Shown here one piece after another: positions 1 through 11,330 of a DNA stretch of 64,000 bases. The notes beneath the pieces are model-generated. The model was given only the letters and a program-made list of their open reading frames with translations, searched no databases and was not told the origin of the DNA. The stretch spans positions 2,022,279 to 2,086,278 of the forward strand of contig OZ020622.1 in assembly GCA_963971575.1 (NCBI GenBank). The letters run 5' to 3'. This DNA is from Liopterus haemorrhoidalis (Eukaryota; Arthropoda; Insecta; Coleoptera; Dytiscidae). The position numbers and the translations under genes are program-made. The first letter of the stretch is position 1, and the number at the start of each line of letters is the position of its first letter.

Positions 1-228
1 TCATTTTACTTTTTATCTCCCATTTTGATGTTTTTTTTCTGTTTATCTCTATTTTCCAATTCCTTCCAGCATTCGTTTAATAATTGTTTTTCTTGGTTCT
101 TTGTTATATTTTCTTATTGCTCTTTTTAAGGGCTTCTATTTTAATTTTTTACACTTTCGTTTCCTCTAATACTATGTACTCTGGTGTACATCCATCTAGA
201 CCCAACATCCACTTAAGAACAAGTAATG
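1..228 (-). pseudogene. Non-LTR retrotransposon (LINE) C-terminal fragment
   Basis: The reverse strand encodes a shortened version of the peptide seen at 10885-11103, including the stretch WMLGLDGCTPEYIV and a following EET. That motif belongs to the region after the reverse transcriptase domain in many insect LINEs. The DNA aligns with 10860-11090 almost end to end, so this is a second copy of the same family. It is cut by the window edge on the left and ends abruptly near 228. It has stops and indels and is a relic. Confidence 0.7.
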
Positions 229-732
229 TCACTTTCAATAGAGATTTCAATGATACAGTAAGTAACAAACCCCTGGAAACTTCAACTATACATCAAGAAA
301 GAAACTTGAGAGATATCAACGTTACATTAAGACACAAACCTGGAAATATCAACGCTGTATGAAGCGAGGAACCTAGGTGATATTAATGTTATATAAAAGT
401 TAGAACCCAACCCAAATCGCGAACATGTTCCCGCCAAAACTAGTTAGTTTATAATGTGGCAAGAGGCAAGTGGCAAGTGGCAGTCGGTCAGTGGTGAGTG
501 TGTGGGCGAACACTGAGACCGTGGGAACATCGCGGTCCGCCGGCCCGGCTAACAGTCGCTCGCGCACCGCACAATGCGAGACTTATCGCCTGTCGTAGAC
601 ACAACTACGACCGAGCTCGCTGTCTCGGCCAAATCACATGGGAATCATGATAGATCGACACTATACATAACTGGACTCCATATTAGACCACTTATACACA
701 GTTCACATTACAAACACACGGATAAGAAAAGG
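229..732. other. Unassigned stretch with a GC-rich island (about 440-640)
   Basis: No gene is supported. Positions 229-400 hold loosely repeated phrases around GATATYAACGTTA. Positions 440-640 are much richer in G+C than the rest of the window, with several CpGs and a run of GGCAAGTGGCAAGTGGCAG. This could be an old LTR, a promoter/first-exon relic or a transposon end. I found no open frame or TATA/Inr arrangement that decides it. Confidence 0.3.
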
Positions 733-796
733 CTCGGCATATCTTAGACCAGGGTTTCTCAACCTAAACATCACTGACCCCCTCTAATGTATTTTA

Positions 797-1442
797 TTAC
801 CGACCGTCAACATATATAAGGGAGGTATTGTGATCATACCGATTTTGACATTTCAAGATTTCGATGGATCTCCACGAATTGAGCTCCCTACATAACGTTT
901 TGACTATTTTTAGCATGATGTCTGTTGATCTGTGTGTCCATCTGTCAGTCTGTCTGTCTGTCCGTCTGTCTGTCCGTCTGTCTGTCTATCTGTCTGTGTA
1001 CACGTGCAGAGCAAATTCGGCTGAAAGGATTTTTATGAAACTTCATATTTAAGCTTCTGCCATCAATGGCACGAGTTGATCAACTTTTGGGTAAAAATCG
1101 ATTAACTAAAAATGGGAGTTTACTCGTGTCGATTTTAAGATTTTTGTGAATATTTCACAACACAAAAATATTTCGAAAAAAATTTATTGAAGAAAAGTTG
1201 CTATAAAAGCAATAACTAATAACTTTTATTTGAGACGTTTTTTGATAAAACGAAAAATTTCGAATAATTTCTGTAAAATATTGTTCCAATTTTTTCATAT
1301 TTATATGTAACGTTTCCATGGTCATGATAAATAATATCTCTGTTAGAAAATATTAGGCCAAGTTATTTCTACTCTGCTGCTAGAATGTAATTTATATAAG
1401 TACTTTATGATGGCGGTTGGTCCTGTGGTGGCCACAGCTGAT
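797..1442 (+). repeat. Dispersed repeat family A, copy 1
   Basis: It begins near ACCGACCGTCAACATATATA and ends in GGCGGTTGGTCCTGTGGTGGCC followed by ACAGCTGA (given here in two parts). Copies recur at 2222-3352 and, reversed, at 13857-14535. The interior holds a (GTCT)n microsatellite and a conserved phrase GGCACGAGTTGATCAACTTT. The 3' end forms a small hairpin (TGTGGtggCCACA). No coding capacity is evident; open frames over the microsatellite are composition artefacts. Confidence 0.7.
942..998 (+). repeat. (GTCT)n microsatellite inside repeat A1
   Basis: Imperfect tetranucleotide run of GTCT/GTCC units. The same position in the other family A copies also carries GTCT or GACA units, so it belongs to the element. 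Confidence 0.85.
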
Positions 1443-1668
1443 TTTTTTTTAAATAGTTTCACCCCTTAAAGGGGAAAATGTTTTTTTACTTTTTTTGTTC
1501 TTTTTGTTTTGTTTACCTTTTTCATTTTTTTTTTTTGCCATTTTGCGCCCCCCGTCAAGTGGCGCCTAGAGCACGTGCAATGCCTGCCATACCCCAGGTA
1601 CGCCTCTGCCCTCCTGGATCGTTTCAGCGCCCCCAAAGGGGCGGCATCGCCCACTTTGAGAATCACTG

Positions 1669-2221
1669 GTCTAGTCCTTTAAAATCAAGATAATTGAACA
1701 GTTGCAAATTTAATTATTAATAATAATTAATAAGACATGTTGGTGAGATTACATTAACCTGAAGTAATGTGGGTTAGAGAGGTTCTTAGACTGTGCCGCG
1801 TGAATGAGAACATGCGTGACTGTGAAGTTCAGCAGCCGCGGGTCATAGGTCACCCTCACTAACGGTCACCGTCTAACATCGCTCATACATATTGGACAAT
1901 GTATAATTCGACCAAGAAATAGCAACAAATCTATTATGAAATACGGACGTTTCGATTGATTTCATAACTGGTCAAACTAAAAAGAATCATAATTTATGAA
2001 GAAACTACCTTTCTTTTTTAGTTAGGATGTTACACAATTGATCTAATTTGACCCAAATGTTAGACCATGAAGAAAATAATAATCATAAAATTAATAAAAC
2101 AATAACTAAGTTCATGATGTTATAAATAATTGACCTATTTGGTTAACTAAAAATTATTCAATTCTGTAAACTGTAGCCTTGCAAAAGGAACGACGAAAAT
2201 GTAATCAGCATGGTGGATTTT
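1669..2221. other. No recognisable feature
   Basis: AT-rich sequence between two copies of repeat A. No open frame, TIR pair or RNA gene is visible. A short GC-richer patch near 1790-1870 has no identity that I recognise. Confidence 0.4.
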
Positions 2222-3352
2222 TTACCAACCGCCAACATATATAAGGGAGGTATTGTGATCATACCGATTTTGACATTTCGAGATTTCGATGCACCTCCAC
2301 GAATTGAGGTCCCTACATAACGTTTTGACTATTTTTAGCATGATGTCTGTCTGTCTGTCTTAAATTTTTGACATCAATGGCACGAGTTGATCAACTTTTG
2401 GTAAAAATCGGTTAACTAGAAATGAGAGTTTACTCGTATCGGTTTTAAGATTTTTGCAAATATTTCACAACAGAGAAATATTTTGAAAAAATGTATTTAA
2501 CAAAAGTTGCTATAAAATCAATAGCTAACAACTTTTATTTGAGACATTTTTTGATAAAGCAGCATAAATTAAGGGGGGGTAGGGTCTGAGAACCACATTT
2601 TAAGCATATTTTTGTGAATTTTTTTTAAATCTATGGTTAAAATTATTCATTTTCAAACTAAGTACATATATAAAGTATGTTTTGAAGAAGATACAAAAAA
2701 AATTTGAAGGCAAAATATGGCGAAATGAGCCAGCTGTGGCAAATCTTCTCAGACTCCGGGAAAAAATTAGATTTTGCGGTGACCAGCATAACCCTTCACT
2801 GGATCATCTGGAATCAAAAATCCAAAAAGATTTTGTTAGTTTATGAGTTTACCTAGGTAATGACGTTGAGTTTTTATTTTTAAAATGATTTTTCAGTTTT
2901 TAGCGTTACTTAGAAAACAAAAAAAAATTAATTCCCCCTAAAAAAAACCTAAAAATGAGTATATTTGTGATTGTTAAATAAAAAAAAACCATGAAAAAAA
3001 ATATCTCAACGTCGTTACCTCGGCAAACTAATAAACTAACAAAATCTTTTTGGATTTTTGATTTCAGATGATCCAGTGACGAGTTATGCTGGTCACCGCA
3101 AAATCTAATTTTTTTCCCGGAGTCTGAGAAGATATGCCACAGCTGGCTCATTTCGCCATATTTTGCCTTGAAAATTTTTTTGTATCTTCTTCAAAACATA
3201 CTTTATATATGTACTTAGTTTGAAAATGAATAAATTTAACCATAGATTTGAAAAAAAATCACAAAAATATGCTTAAAATATGGTTATCAGACCCCCCCCT
3301 TAAACAAGTACTTTGTGACGGCGGTTGGTCCTGTGGTGGCAACAACTGATTT
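2222..3352 (+). repeat. Dispersed repeat family A, copy 2, split by palindrome P1
   Basis: The left part (2222-2572) matches copy 1 from ACATATATAAGGGAGG onward. The right part (3300-3352) carries the terminal ACAAGTACTTTGTGACGGCG and the GTGGTGGC hairpin. The two halves are separated by a 727-bp palindrome inserted at a TTAA. The uninterrupted sequence of the same junction can be read at 14470-14495. Confidence 0.75.
2573..3299. mobile_element. Palindromic TTAA-flanked element P1 (long-TIR foldback/MITE)
   Basis: Nearly the whole element is one inverted repeat. It starts GGGGGGGTAGGGTCTGAGAA and ends with the complement, TCAGACCCCCCCC. Arms of about 310 bp are separated by a loop of about 100 bp (roughly 2886-2989). 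TTAA sits on both sides (2569-2572 and 3300-3303), and the empty site in the family A copy at 14482 has a single TTAA, so the target duplication is TTAA. TTAA targeting is typical of piggyBac-like (also Kolobok-type) transposases, which makes this a non-autonomous derivative by inference. No transposase is present. Confidence 0.85.
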
Positions 3353-3394
3353 TTTCCTACATGTAGATCAAAATTCAACGTTTTATATTCAACC

Positions 3395-3486
3395 TTTTGT
3401 CTACAATTTCTACCGTACAGACAGACAGACACAGGAGTAACGTTATAAGGCTATGATGGATATACCAATAAAACCCTAAAAATATA
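3395..3486 (+). repeat. Terminal fragment related to repeat family B
   Basis: Reads CGTACAGACAGACAGACAC, then GTAACGTTATAAGG and ATACCAATAAAACCCTAAAA. This parallels the (GACA)n, ACGGTATAAGGG and ACCTACAAAACCCTAAAA end of the full family B copies, but is diverged. Confidence 0.55.
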
Positions 3487-4384
3487 CTATGTATATTTTA
3501 ATCAAATAGATGAGCTGTGTTAAGGGCAAATAGCTATAGATGTTGTGCCTGAAAATTTTTAACTAACTATGTCAAAAATTGTTATAATAAGAATATACTT
3601 CTTTTTTATTTTGTATTTTTTCAATTGAATGAAATTTGGGGAGTTACGTGTGGAGTTAATAGGACCATTAATATTATTCTTAACATTATCAAAGTTAGAG
3701 ATATTTGGGTAAAAATCCACAGGCGTCTAGCTAAGTATTTTTTTAAAATTCTTTTGTAACAAAATTTTACCGGCAAAGAAGTGTAGTATCGGCAAAACCA
3801 GCTTGAATCTCCGTCAAAAAACAATCTTCCCGTACTTATAAGGCTAATGAAAAGACTGAATAGTCTCAAGACACTTGCAAATATCGTGTTAGTAGCCTAT
3901 TAACCGGTGGTTGTCAGGTGCCTGACAATAAGCCCGACTAAACTAGCTATTAAGGATAATTAGTGCCCCACTGTTCTGCATTATTTACTCGCTTACTCGC
4001 TTACATTAAAAAGAGAACTCTTTGTTTGCTAATCACTTCTAACTAACATCATACTAAATTAAATTTAGATTCTTGTCACGGAAAATTTACACGGTATTTT
4101 ACCTAGTATCTCACTTCTTAAGCATTGTCTTAATACACCGTTTTTAAACGATTGATGAAAAAAATCGGAAATTGATTCCAAAAGGTGTACAAAATATGTT
4201 GTCAGAAGTGGATAAAACGTTGACAGCGATGTGTATCTCAATAAGAGCAGCATTTCGAAGGTGGTCCTAATAGGTGGTATAATAGGCCAACGTGTGTCCC
4301 TGGGTCCGCACCCAGGCCCGCGCCTGTCGACTAAAACAAATTTGAAGCGAGATTCCGAAATGTAACGAAATATTCCGAAGTGTA
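3487..4384. other. No recognisable feature
   Basis: AT-rich unique-looking sequence. The open frames here are short, lack recognisable motifs and have no splice context, so none is called. Confidence 0.4.
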
Positions 4385-5580
4385 ACGAGAAACTCTAGAC
4401 ACTTCTATATCCTTTAAAGGGGGAGTAGGGTCTGATAACCACATTTTAAGCATATTTTTGTGAATTTTTTTCAAATCTATGGTTAAATTTATTCATTTTC
4501 AAACTAAGTACATATATAAAGTATGTTTTGAAGAAGATACAAAAAAATTTTCAAGGCAAAATATGGCGAAATGAGTCAGCTGTGGCATATCTTCTCAGAC
4601 TCCGGGAAAAAAATTAGATTTTGCGGTGACCAGCATAACTCGTCACTGGATCATCTGAAATCAAAAATCCAAAAAGATTTTTTTAGTTTATGAATTTGCC
4701 GAGGTAATGACGTTGAGTTTTTATTTTTAAAATGATTTTTCATTTTTTAGCGTTACTTAGAAGACAAAAAAAATTAATTCCCCCTAAAAAAAACCTGAAA
4801 ATGAGTATATTTGTGATTGTTAAATAAAAAAAAACATGAAAAAAAAAATATATCTCAACGTCGTTACCTCGGCAAATTCATAAACTCACAAAATCTTTTT
4901 GGATTTTTGATTTCAGATGATCCAGTGAAGAGTTATGCTGGTCACCGCAAAATCAAATTTTTTCCCCAGAGTCTGAGAAGATTTGCCACAGCTGGCTCAT
5001 TTCGCCATATTTTGCCTTCAATTTTGTTTTGTATCTTCTTCAAAACATACTTTATATATGTACTTAGTTTGAAAATGAATAAATTTAACCACAGATTTGA
5101 AAAAAATTCACAAAAATATGCTTAAAATGTGGTTATCAGACCCCCCCCTAACCGATATGAAAAATATTTTGTAGATTTATTCTCTATAAGAATCTATGAA
5201 TATAATTACATATAGAAATGTCTAGGGTTTCGTAGGCATTAACAAGAAACTCTAGACACTTCTATATCCTTTGATCGATATGAAAAATGTTTTGCAGATT
5301 TATTCTTTAAGAATCTGCGGATAAAATAACCCTATAGAAATGTCTAGGGTTTCGTAGGCATAGATAAGAAACCCAAAGACAATCCTATATGCTTTGACCG
5401 ATATGAACCGTATTTTGCAGATTTATTCTCTAAGTATTTACGAATAGAATTACATACAGAAATGTCTAGGGTATTGTAGGCATTAACAAGAAACTACAGA
5501 TAATCCTATATCCTTTGATCGATATGAACAATATTTTACAGGCATAAACGAGAAACTCTAGACACTCCTATATCCTTTAA
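4385..5580 (+). repeat. Tandem satellite, period about 125 bp, interrupted by P2
   Basis: Three to four units carry the block GAAACTCTAGACACTTCTAT, then ATCCTTTGATCGATATGAA, TTTTGCAGATTTATTCT and AATGTCTAGGGTTTCGTAGG. Unit starts fall near 4385 (continued at 5148), 5241, 5366 and 5488. Each unit contains a short inverted pair (GTCTAGGGTTTCG versus CGAGAAACTCTAGAC). Palindrome P2 sits inside the first unit. Confidence 0.75.
4418..5147. mobile_element. Palindromic TTAA-flanked element P2
   Basis: Second copy of P1: the same arms, loop and terminal GGG/CCC runs, 730 bp long. The left flank is TTAA (4414-4417). The right flank is CTAA, one base from TTAA. Sister satellite units read CCTTTGATCGATATG where this copy has CCTTTAA[P2]TAACCGATATG, which supports insertion at TTAA. 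Both arms and both copies remain highly similar by eye. Confidence 0.8.
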
Positions 5581-6974
5581 CCCAGCGGTTCTTAACCTTT
5601 TTATACTCGGGACCCCACAACTAGCCTAAAATATTTTCTGGAACCCCAAGAAAATTTTTGAAATAATATTTTAAATGTTCTTAATAATTTATTGTTTTGG
5701 TGTAAAGATTGGGTTGAGAGTATTTACTACCAATAACCAATCATTCCAATTAAATAACACAGATATCAGTCGAATAGACAAGTTCTGTTATGGAGTATAG
5801 TTACCGAAAGTGGACGAACTGATGCTGATATAAATGCCAGAAAACGTAAGGCAAGATTTGCATTTAGTTCGCTGAACAATCTCTAGCATTTGATTATTTC
5901 TCGAAAGACCAAACTGCTCATCTTTAACAGCAATGTAAAGTCAGTCCTATTGTACGTATAAGACACTTGACGAGTTACAGAAACTATGACCAACAAATTA
6001 GAAATATTTATTAATAATATATTCCATCTATAATAGAGTGTCAGAGTGACAGTATCCGTCGGAAAAAGGGTATTTGGTCACATGCCATTAACCCTCCCTG
6101 GATATTAAATACAATGTAAAGAAGAATCTTCTTTTAAACTTTCAATAGGAAGCAAAAGCATTATCTTCTGGCCCAAGAGAATAACATAATAATATTAGTG
6201 AAAATTTTATGATTATAGTAAGCTAAGCTAAAATTTTGATCGAAACTTATATTTAGTAAATCTGTTATGAAAAAGATTATTCATGTTGTCTCGTCTGCCC
6301 ACAGAGGATATGGTTAAGGTTGATATTTATCTGAACTTTCCTATGATGACATCATCTGAGGCCATGTTTATCGAATGACGTGGTGTTAAAGTGTTTTATT
6401 ATTATACTTCTCTCAATTTATATTTGTATGACATACAAATACAAGTGCAAATCTTTACTTCAACAATTATTGTTGACGTAACACTACGTCTTTGTTTTTA
6501 CGTAGATATTTTAAGTTTTTTAATAAACAGTTTTAACCCCGAAACACCCACCTAGAATAGAGTCTAGTTAATTAAAATGGCTACGATTGGCGCTATTAGT
6601 CACAAATTCTATGCGCCAAAATTTAATCCAACAACTCCTTGTTGCCTCTTAAGTAGTTTTATTTATTAGAAATGAGTTAAAGTTTATCGTTTTCGTTGGA
6701 TCGGTTAGATCAGAGATCAGAGTAGGTTATTACAGAGTTTGCCGGAGTTGTCTAAAGCATATAATTACGTGTTGTAGAGCTCGTTAAAAATGCTATCTGA
6801 CTAGATACACTAATTATACAGCGTAGAGAGACCCAACTCTTATTACAATTATGACTCTTCTTCCAGCCTCGATATTGTGTACTTGTGTACTCGCAAACTG
6901 CAAATTACAATCTTGGAAAACAAATCTACAATTGAAACGGAAAAAACCAACGGTATTGAGTTGGAGATATGACC

Positions 6975-7197
6975 GGAGTAAACTTTTGCAAAACTTAGGC
7001 CTACGGAGACAGTGTTTTGTCAAAGACCTAGGTTTTTTGGTGGTTTAATGCATATTCAGAAGGAAGAGAGTTGATTAAAGATGAATCACGCAGTGGAAGG
7101 CCTTCATCTTCAAGAACCGATGAAAATGACGACAGAATCCGGGATCTTGTGCGTTCAGATCGTCGGTTGACAATCAGAAAGATCGGGGAAGAGTTGT
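6975..7197 (+). pseudogene. Mariner transposase fragment (family M1, N-terminal half)
   Basis: Broken frames encode, in order, KLLQN, a diverged DSVLSKTQVFWWF-like stretch, and then DESRSGRPSSSRTDEN followed by RIRDLVRSDRRLTIRKIGEE. This is the helix-turn-helix half of a mariner transposase, which binds the terminal repeats. The same family appears at 11925-12577 (reverse strand). Frameshifts and stops are present, and the fragment runs straight into repeat D1 at 7198, so the catalytic half is absent. Confidence 0.75.
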
Positions 7198-7515
7198 CAA
7201 AATTTTCAAAAAATTAAAAAAAAAAATTTAAATTAAAAAAATTTTTTTCTTCAAAATATGGTTACAAGTCAATTAAGACCTCAAGATTTTAAAAATTGCA
7301 ACCGCAGGTCTTTATCGTATTTCGTTTTTGAGATACATCCATGCGAAAGTGAAAATTTCTATAAATCACGCCATATTAAAAGGTGTCATCATTTTAAAGT
7401 ACGCAAAACGAATAAGGCCTTAAATTTTTTCTAGACTAAATAAATTACGAGGAATCCAAAAATTCTAACTTCGGGTTGTTTTGTCTAACCGTTTTTGAGT
7501 TGTGTTTTTTTTTTT
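7198..7515 (+). repeat. Dispersed repeat family D, copy 1
   Basis: Shares phrases such as AACCGCAGGTCTTTATCGTA, TATAAATCACGCCATATTAA and TAACCGTTTTTGAGTTGTG with 22742-23070 (reversed) and 52117-52385. No TIR pair or coding potential is visible. Confidence 0.75.
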
Positions 7516-7752
7516 TTTAATTCCCAATTTTCTTATATAATAAAATCTTTTTAAGTTGGTGATATTATCTTCCGATATTGTGCAGACAGCTCTGGAGAAA
7601 AATTGTAAATATATAACTGTATAACATATACCTATATAATAATAAAATACTATATATATTAGTTTTTATTTGTGTCTTAGCTTTCAGCCGGTCCGTGAAA
7701 TATTTATCATATTTTTACCGGTCCGCGGGGGTAAAAAGGTTGAAGAACACTA

Positions 7753-8284
7753 GTCTAAACCATACCTTCATAAAAATTCCAAAGCCAACTAGAGTTTTTT
7801 TATGAACATATGTTGTATATTTCCTAAAATATCTAAAAAGAGGTTCAAGATTATAATATCTTCCAGATACATTGCGCACGAAATCTAAAGTTTAAATCTT
7901 TTATCGGATAAATGAAGAAGAGATAGTTTTGGGTCTTCTAACTGTTTTAGTAATATAATTTGATAATATAGGTTATGGTAGGTAATATCAATGGCCAATC
8001 AGTGTTTTGTAACAAAGGAACTCTGTGCACGATCTTCGAGGTATACTATCCTCATTTTTATGATGGATGGACGTAGCAGAGCGGCGTGGGAGAACGTAAT
8101 GTGAAGATAATCCGTTATTTGCATCTCCGAACACCTGTGTCTCATGTCAAGTGGATATTAAACAACTACCACATACATGCTCTCCAAAACAACGCAACAA
8201 ATCAAATAAAACACACAAAAAAACTTGGTATAGTTCACGAGATTTACATGCCAATTGATAAACTGAGAACAGAGAAACAAATGC
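7753..8284. other. No recognisable feature
   Basis: AT-rich. The open frame at 8086-8349 runs into mariner terminal sequence and a poly-T tract and shows no family motif, so it is not called. Confidence 0.4.
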
Positions 8285-8470
8285 ACGAGGTGTGTAAATT
8301 AAGTAACCGGACGGATTTTTTTTTTTATTTTATTTTTTTATTGGAATAGAATTACAATTCAATATTGTCTCCCTCAAAATAACTTCCTTGGGAAGCCACA
8401 CAGCGCTGGAGACGGTTCTTCCAATCCTCATAGCAGTGCTGGAACTCGGATACTGGAATTCCTTGCTTCT
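8285..8470 (-). pseudogene. Mariner family M1, 3' end only
   Basis: Contains the M1 terminal repeat (GAGGTGTGTAAATTAAGTAA) and the reverse-strand C-terminal codons for EFQHCYEDWKNRLQRCVAS and EVILRETI-like shadow sequence; the true frame ends in GDNIEL. It is truncated near 8470, before the catalytic domain. It matches 11925-12060 and 54855-54960. Confidence 0.75.
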
Positions 8471-8490
8471 TTAATATATACTATATATAC

Positions 8491-8816
8491 CAGGCCTGGG
8501 GCCCGCGGGCCGAATCCGCCCCGCCCTGTAATTCTATCCGGCCCACGAAGCGTTTAATAAATGATTGTGTCCTGCAAAAATATTAGTGTCTGTCTAATAT
8601 TCTTTCAAATTTTCATTCTTTCCAATTTTCTTTCCAAATTTTTTCTTTAAATTGCATAATAAATACACATTTTGGTTTAATAATATTGCTTTTAAAATTT
8701 ATAAAATATCCTTCGTAACAAAAACAATATTTAAAATAAGAAAAACATTTTTTTGGCCCGCGGTTATATTTTCATCCGCAATGCGGCCCGACAGCCAAAA
8801 GATTTGCCCACCCCTG
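8491..8816. mobile_element. hAT-like MITE with GC-rich ends
   Basis: The left end is CAGGCCTGGGGCCCGCGGGC. The right end, reverse-complemented, is CAGGGGTGGGCAAATCTTTT. CAG...CTG ends with a TGGG core and CGGCCC-rich subtermini are common in hAT non-autonomous elements. A matching 8-bp duplication is not seen. Confidence 0.5.
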
Positions 8817-10078
8817 CATCACAAATATATGGCCACTTTTGAGTTACGGTTTAAAATTTTGACATTTGCGGAAAAAAAGTATACAAGAGTGGAGAAATCG
8901 TTATTTTCTGATCTACTTATTCTTCTTCTATGTTTGTTGCTTGGGTTCTGTTCTACTTGAGAATGACAATGTACATAACAAAAATCGTATGACCATTACA
9001 GTCGAAGCACTTTAATATCAAATAAAAAAAAAAAAAAAAAAAAAAACGTACAAAGTCCTGATACGTCAGATAGTGTTAAATATTCGTTCGTCTTTTTACC
9101 AGTTAGAACTACATGATTTCCGTTGCCAGATTTTTTTCTTTAAACTCCGTGTTACGGTCCTGTAAATCCATTATTGTGACTAATCACTTAAATATATAGC
9201 CAGAGATATAAGGTCTAATATGTTTTATTAGTAAGTACTTCGTTGAGCAATCGGGGGTACAACTGCAGACTGATTGAATCTAGGCAGACCTTGGCACAGT
9301 TTGCTATCAGATAGATTTGATTAATTAACCATTTTGTAACAATGAAGTATTCCGGATCTAAGGCTTTCCTTCGAAACTATCACGAATTACTCTCAGAAAT
9401 GTAAATTACGCTCAACGCTCTTTTACAAATAATGTAATGTCTAAACAGTTCCCAAAAACACTCTGTATACATCCCATGTACGCCACTGTAATTTATAAAC
9501 TTATAAAAAATAAACAGCACTATATGTACGCCAATGTTTGATATTTGATATTTTTTTAAAAACGATCAGCACAAAGATTAGATTTCTGAAATTTTATATT
9601 TTAGACATTATATCAAAATATTAGGTTACTATTTTTTTAATAGGCTCATTTGTAGATAAATCCCTCTTTATCTAAAACGGAAATAAATTTAAAATTCAAA
9701 TTTTTATTAATTTGAAAGTTAATAATAACAATTAGAAAATGGAGAAATACAGTTTTAATAGTAGAAATTGTTTTAATTTTATAAAATACTTTCATATATT
9801 TAAAAAAGGGATCATTACTTCTTTATCCCTAAAAGTACAATTAAAACAATGCAAATTTTAATTTGTATTATTGCAAAATTATATTTCGCATGTAAGACAA
9901 AGCTGGTGAATTTTGTCTTTCAACATTTTTAGATCTTTAAAGCTTTTGATTGTCTCGCATAGCATACTAATAGCAAAACTAAAAGTATGTAACCATGTAG
10001 CTGTTCACTTATCAAATCATAACTAATCAATCGGAAACGATTTGTTATTTTTAATAATAAATCTTCGAAGTAGCTTGA
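8817..10078. other. No gene; short repeat fragment and a poly-A run
   Basis: 8818-8880 resembles the repeat unit at 23740-23810 (ACTTTTGAGTTACGGT, TTTTGACATTTG). A 23-base A run lies at 9024-9046. The remainder is AT-rich with no supported feature. Confidence 0.45.
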
Positions 10079-10300
10079 TGTTGAACGAGGTGTTCCACAA
10101 GGATCCATTTTAGGACCACTTCTATTTCTAATCTACGTAAACATTTTTCAAATTGCATTGAAAATTATTCTATTTTATATGCAGATGATACCACCATAAT
10201 CTCTCATTCATTATCATTAAATTAAATAAATGAAAATAATATAATCATTGAAAAAGCAAATGACTGTGAACGTAGCTTAAAGAATTTATTTAGATTAATA
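10079..10300 (+). pseudogene. Non-LTR reverse transcriptase fragment
   Basis: Frames read GVPQGSILGPLLFLIYV, then LFYADDTTIISHS. These are the RT block preceding, and the block containing, the catalytic Y-A-D-D box of jockey/R1-type LINEs. A small deletion or frameshift lies between the two blocks. About 70 codons survive, so it is inactive. Confidence 0.85.
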
Positions 10301-10399
10301 ACTATTACATTTAATTTCTCTATTAAATTTTTTCTATATCTATTTATTCCTTGCATTATAATTCTTAACTAAAATATAAATTTAATTTCTGCCTGTTGG

Positions 10400-11330
10400 C
10401 TTGAAATCTATTTTGCTTTATTTCCTATTATTTTCTATTTCTTTGATTTCTTTTCTCCTTTCCATTACTTCTTTCATCCATGTGTATCCGCAGCCATTTC
10501 CGTTTAAAATATCTTCTCTTGTTCCTCCTTTGCGTCTCATTTCTTCACATCCTTCCATATGTTCAACCGTCTCCCTTTCTTCTCTGCACATTCTACATCG
10601 TTTATCCTCCTCTTTTAATCAAAATTTGCTCGCCTTTTCTTCATTCCCACATCTAAACCTTGCAATTATTCTTTTTTTTTCCTCCGTTTCCCTTTTCTTT
10701 TAGATACGGTCTTTGCGTGGTCCAATTTTTTTTGTACTTATTATTGTACCTTGATCCGCTTCTCTCGCTTAATTGTTGTTGTATGTCCTTCATTCTTTCT
10801 ATTATCTCCTGCATTCCATGTCCTCTCTTTTCCTCCTTACTTCTTCTGTTGAAAAGCCTCCGTATTCATACATTTTACTTCTATTTATCTCCCATTTAGA
10901 TGTTTTTTCTGTTTATCTCTATTTTCTAATACCTTCCAGCATTCGTTTAATATTTTTTCCGGGTTCTTGGTTATATTTTCAAATCTTATTGCTCTTTTAA
11001 CGGCTTCTATTTTAATTTTGTACACTTTCGTCTCTTCCAGTACTATGTACTCTGGTGTACATCCATCTAGACCCAACATCCACTTAAGATACTTATTCTG
11101 CACCTTCTTCAGCGGTTCATGCTCCTCCTATCCCCATACCTCCGCTCCATACATGATTATACTTTTTATTAGAGCTTCGAACATGCGCATTCTTATGTGG
11201 TATTCACCCTTAATTTTTCTTTCACCTAAGCTCCAGATCTGCGGAATTGCTAGCATTGCCCTTTTACTTAGCTGCTTAATATGTTGCTCTGTTCCTCCAT
11301 TGCATTGGAATTGGTATCCTAAGTTGCTCT
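10400..11330 (-). pseudogene. Non-LTR retrotransposon C-terminal region with zinc knuckle
   Basis: Read on the reverse strand from 11330 downward: the post-RT region (ALIKSIIMYGAEVWG, a stop, then EEHEPLKKVQNKYLKWMLGL), the DGCTPEYIV block, and a C-terminal Cys/His knuckle, RCRMCREERETVEHMEGC (about 10550-10605). This order is typical of insect LINEs; the knuckle is thought to bind nucleic acid. Frameshifts break the frame. It shares family identity with positions 1-228. Confidence 0.8.

Larger units (their letters stand above)
733..1668. mobile_element. Possible hAT-like element split by repeat A1
   Basis: The left end reads CAGGGTTTCTCAACC. The right end, reverse-complemented, reads CAGTGATTCTCAAAGTGGGC. 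CAG-ending termini with a TTCTCAA core are typical of hAT (Charlie-like) non-autonomous elements. A convincing 8-bp target duplication is not visible, so the pairing is tentative. Family A copy 1 occupies most of the interior, and a GC-rich tail at 1545-1668 belongs to the hAT-like right end. Confidence 0.4.
5583..7752. mobile_element. Possible hAT-like element with nested insertions
   Basis: The left end is CAGCGGTTCTTAACCTTTTT. The reverse-complemented right end is TAGTGTTCTTCAACCTTTTT. These resemble each other and hAT-Charlie termini. The interior contains a mariner relic (6975-7197) and repeat D1. Flanking octamers match only partly, so this may be two unrelated ends. Positions 5650-6970 hold nothing else I can identify. 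Confidence 0.35.

Noticed and set aside
797..1442. Repeat A as a Helitron (3' hairpin followed by CTGA)
   Set aside because: The hairpin plus CTRR-like end is suggestive, but the 5' end does not begin with TC in the copies seen, and insertion between A and T cannot be shown.
733..1668. Secure 8-bp hAT duplication at TCTTAGAC / GTCTAGTC
   Set aside because: Only about half the positions match, so the element call is kept at low confidence.
5583..7752. Intact 2.2-kb hAT transposon with transposase
   Set aside because: No hAT transposase motif in the interior; only the terminal similarity supports it, and the flanking octamers match poorly.
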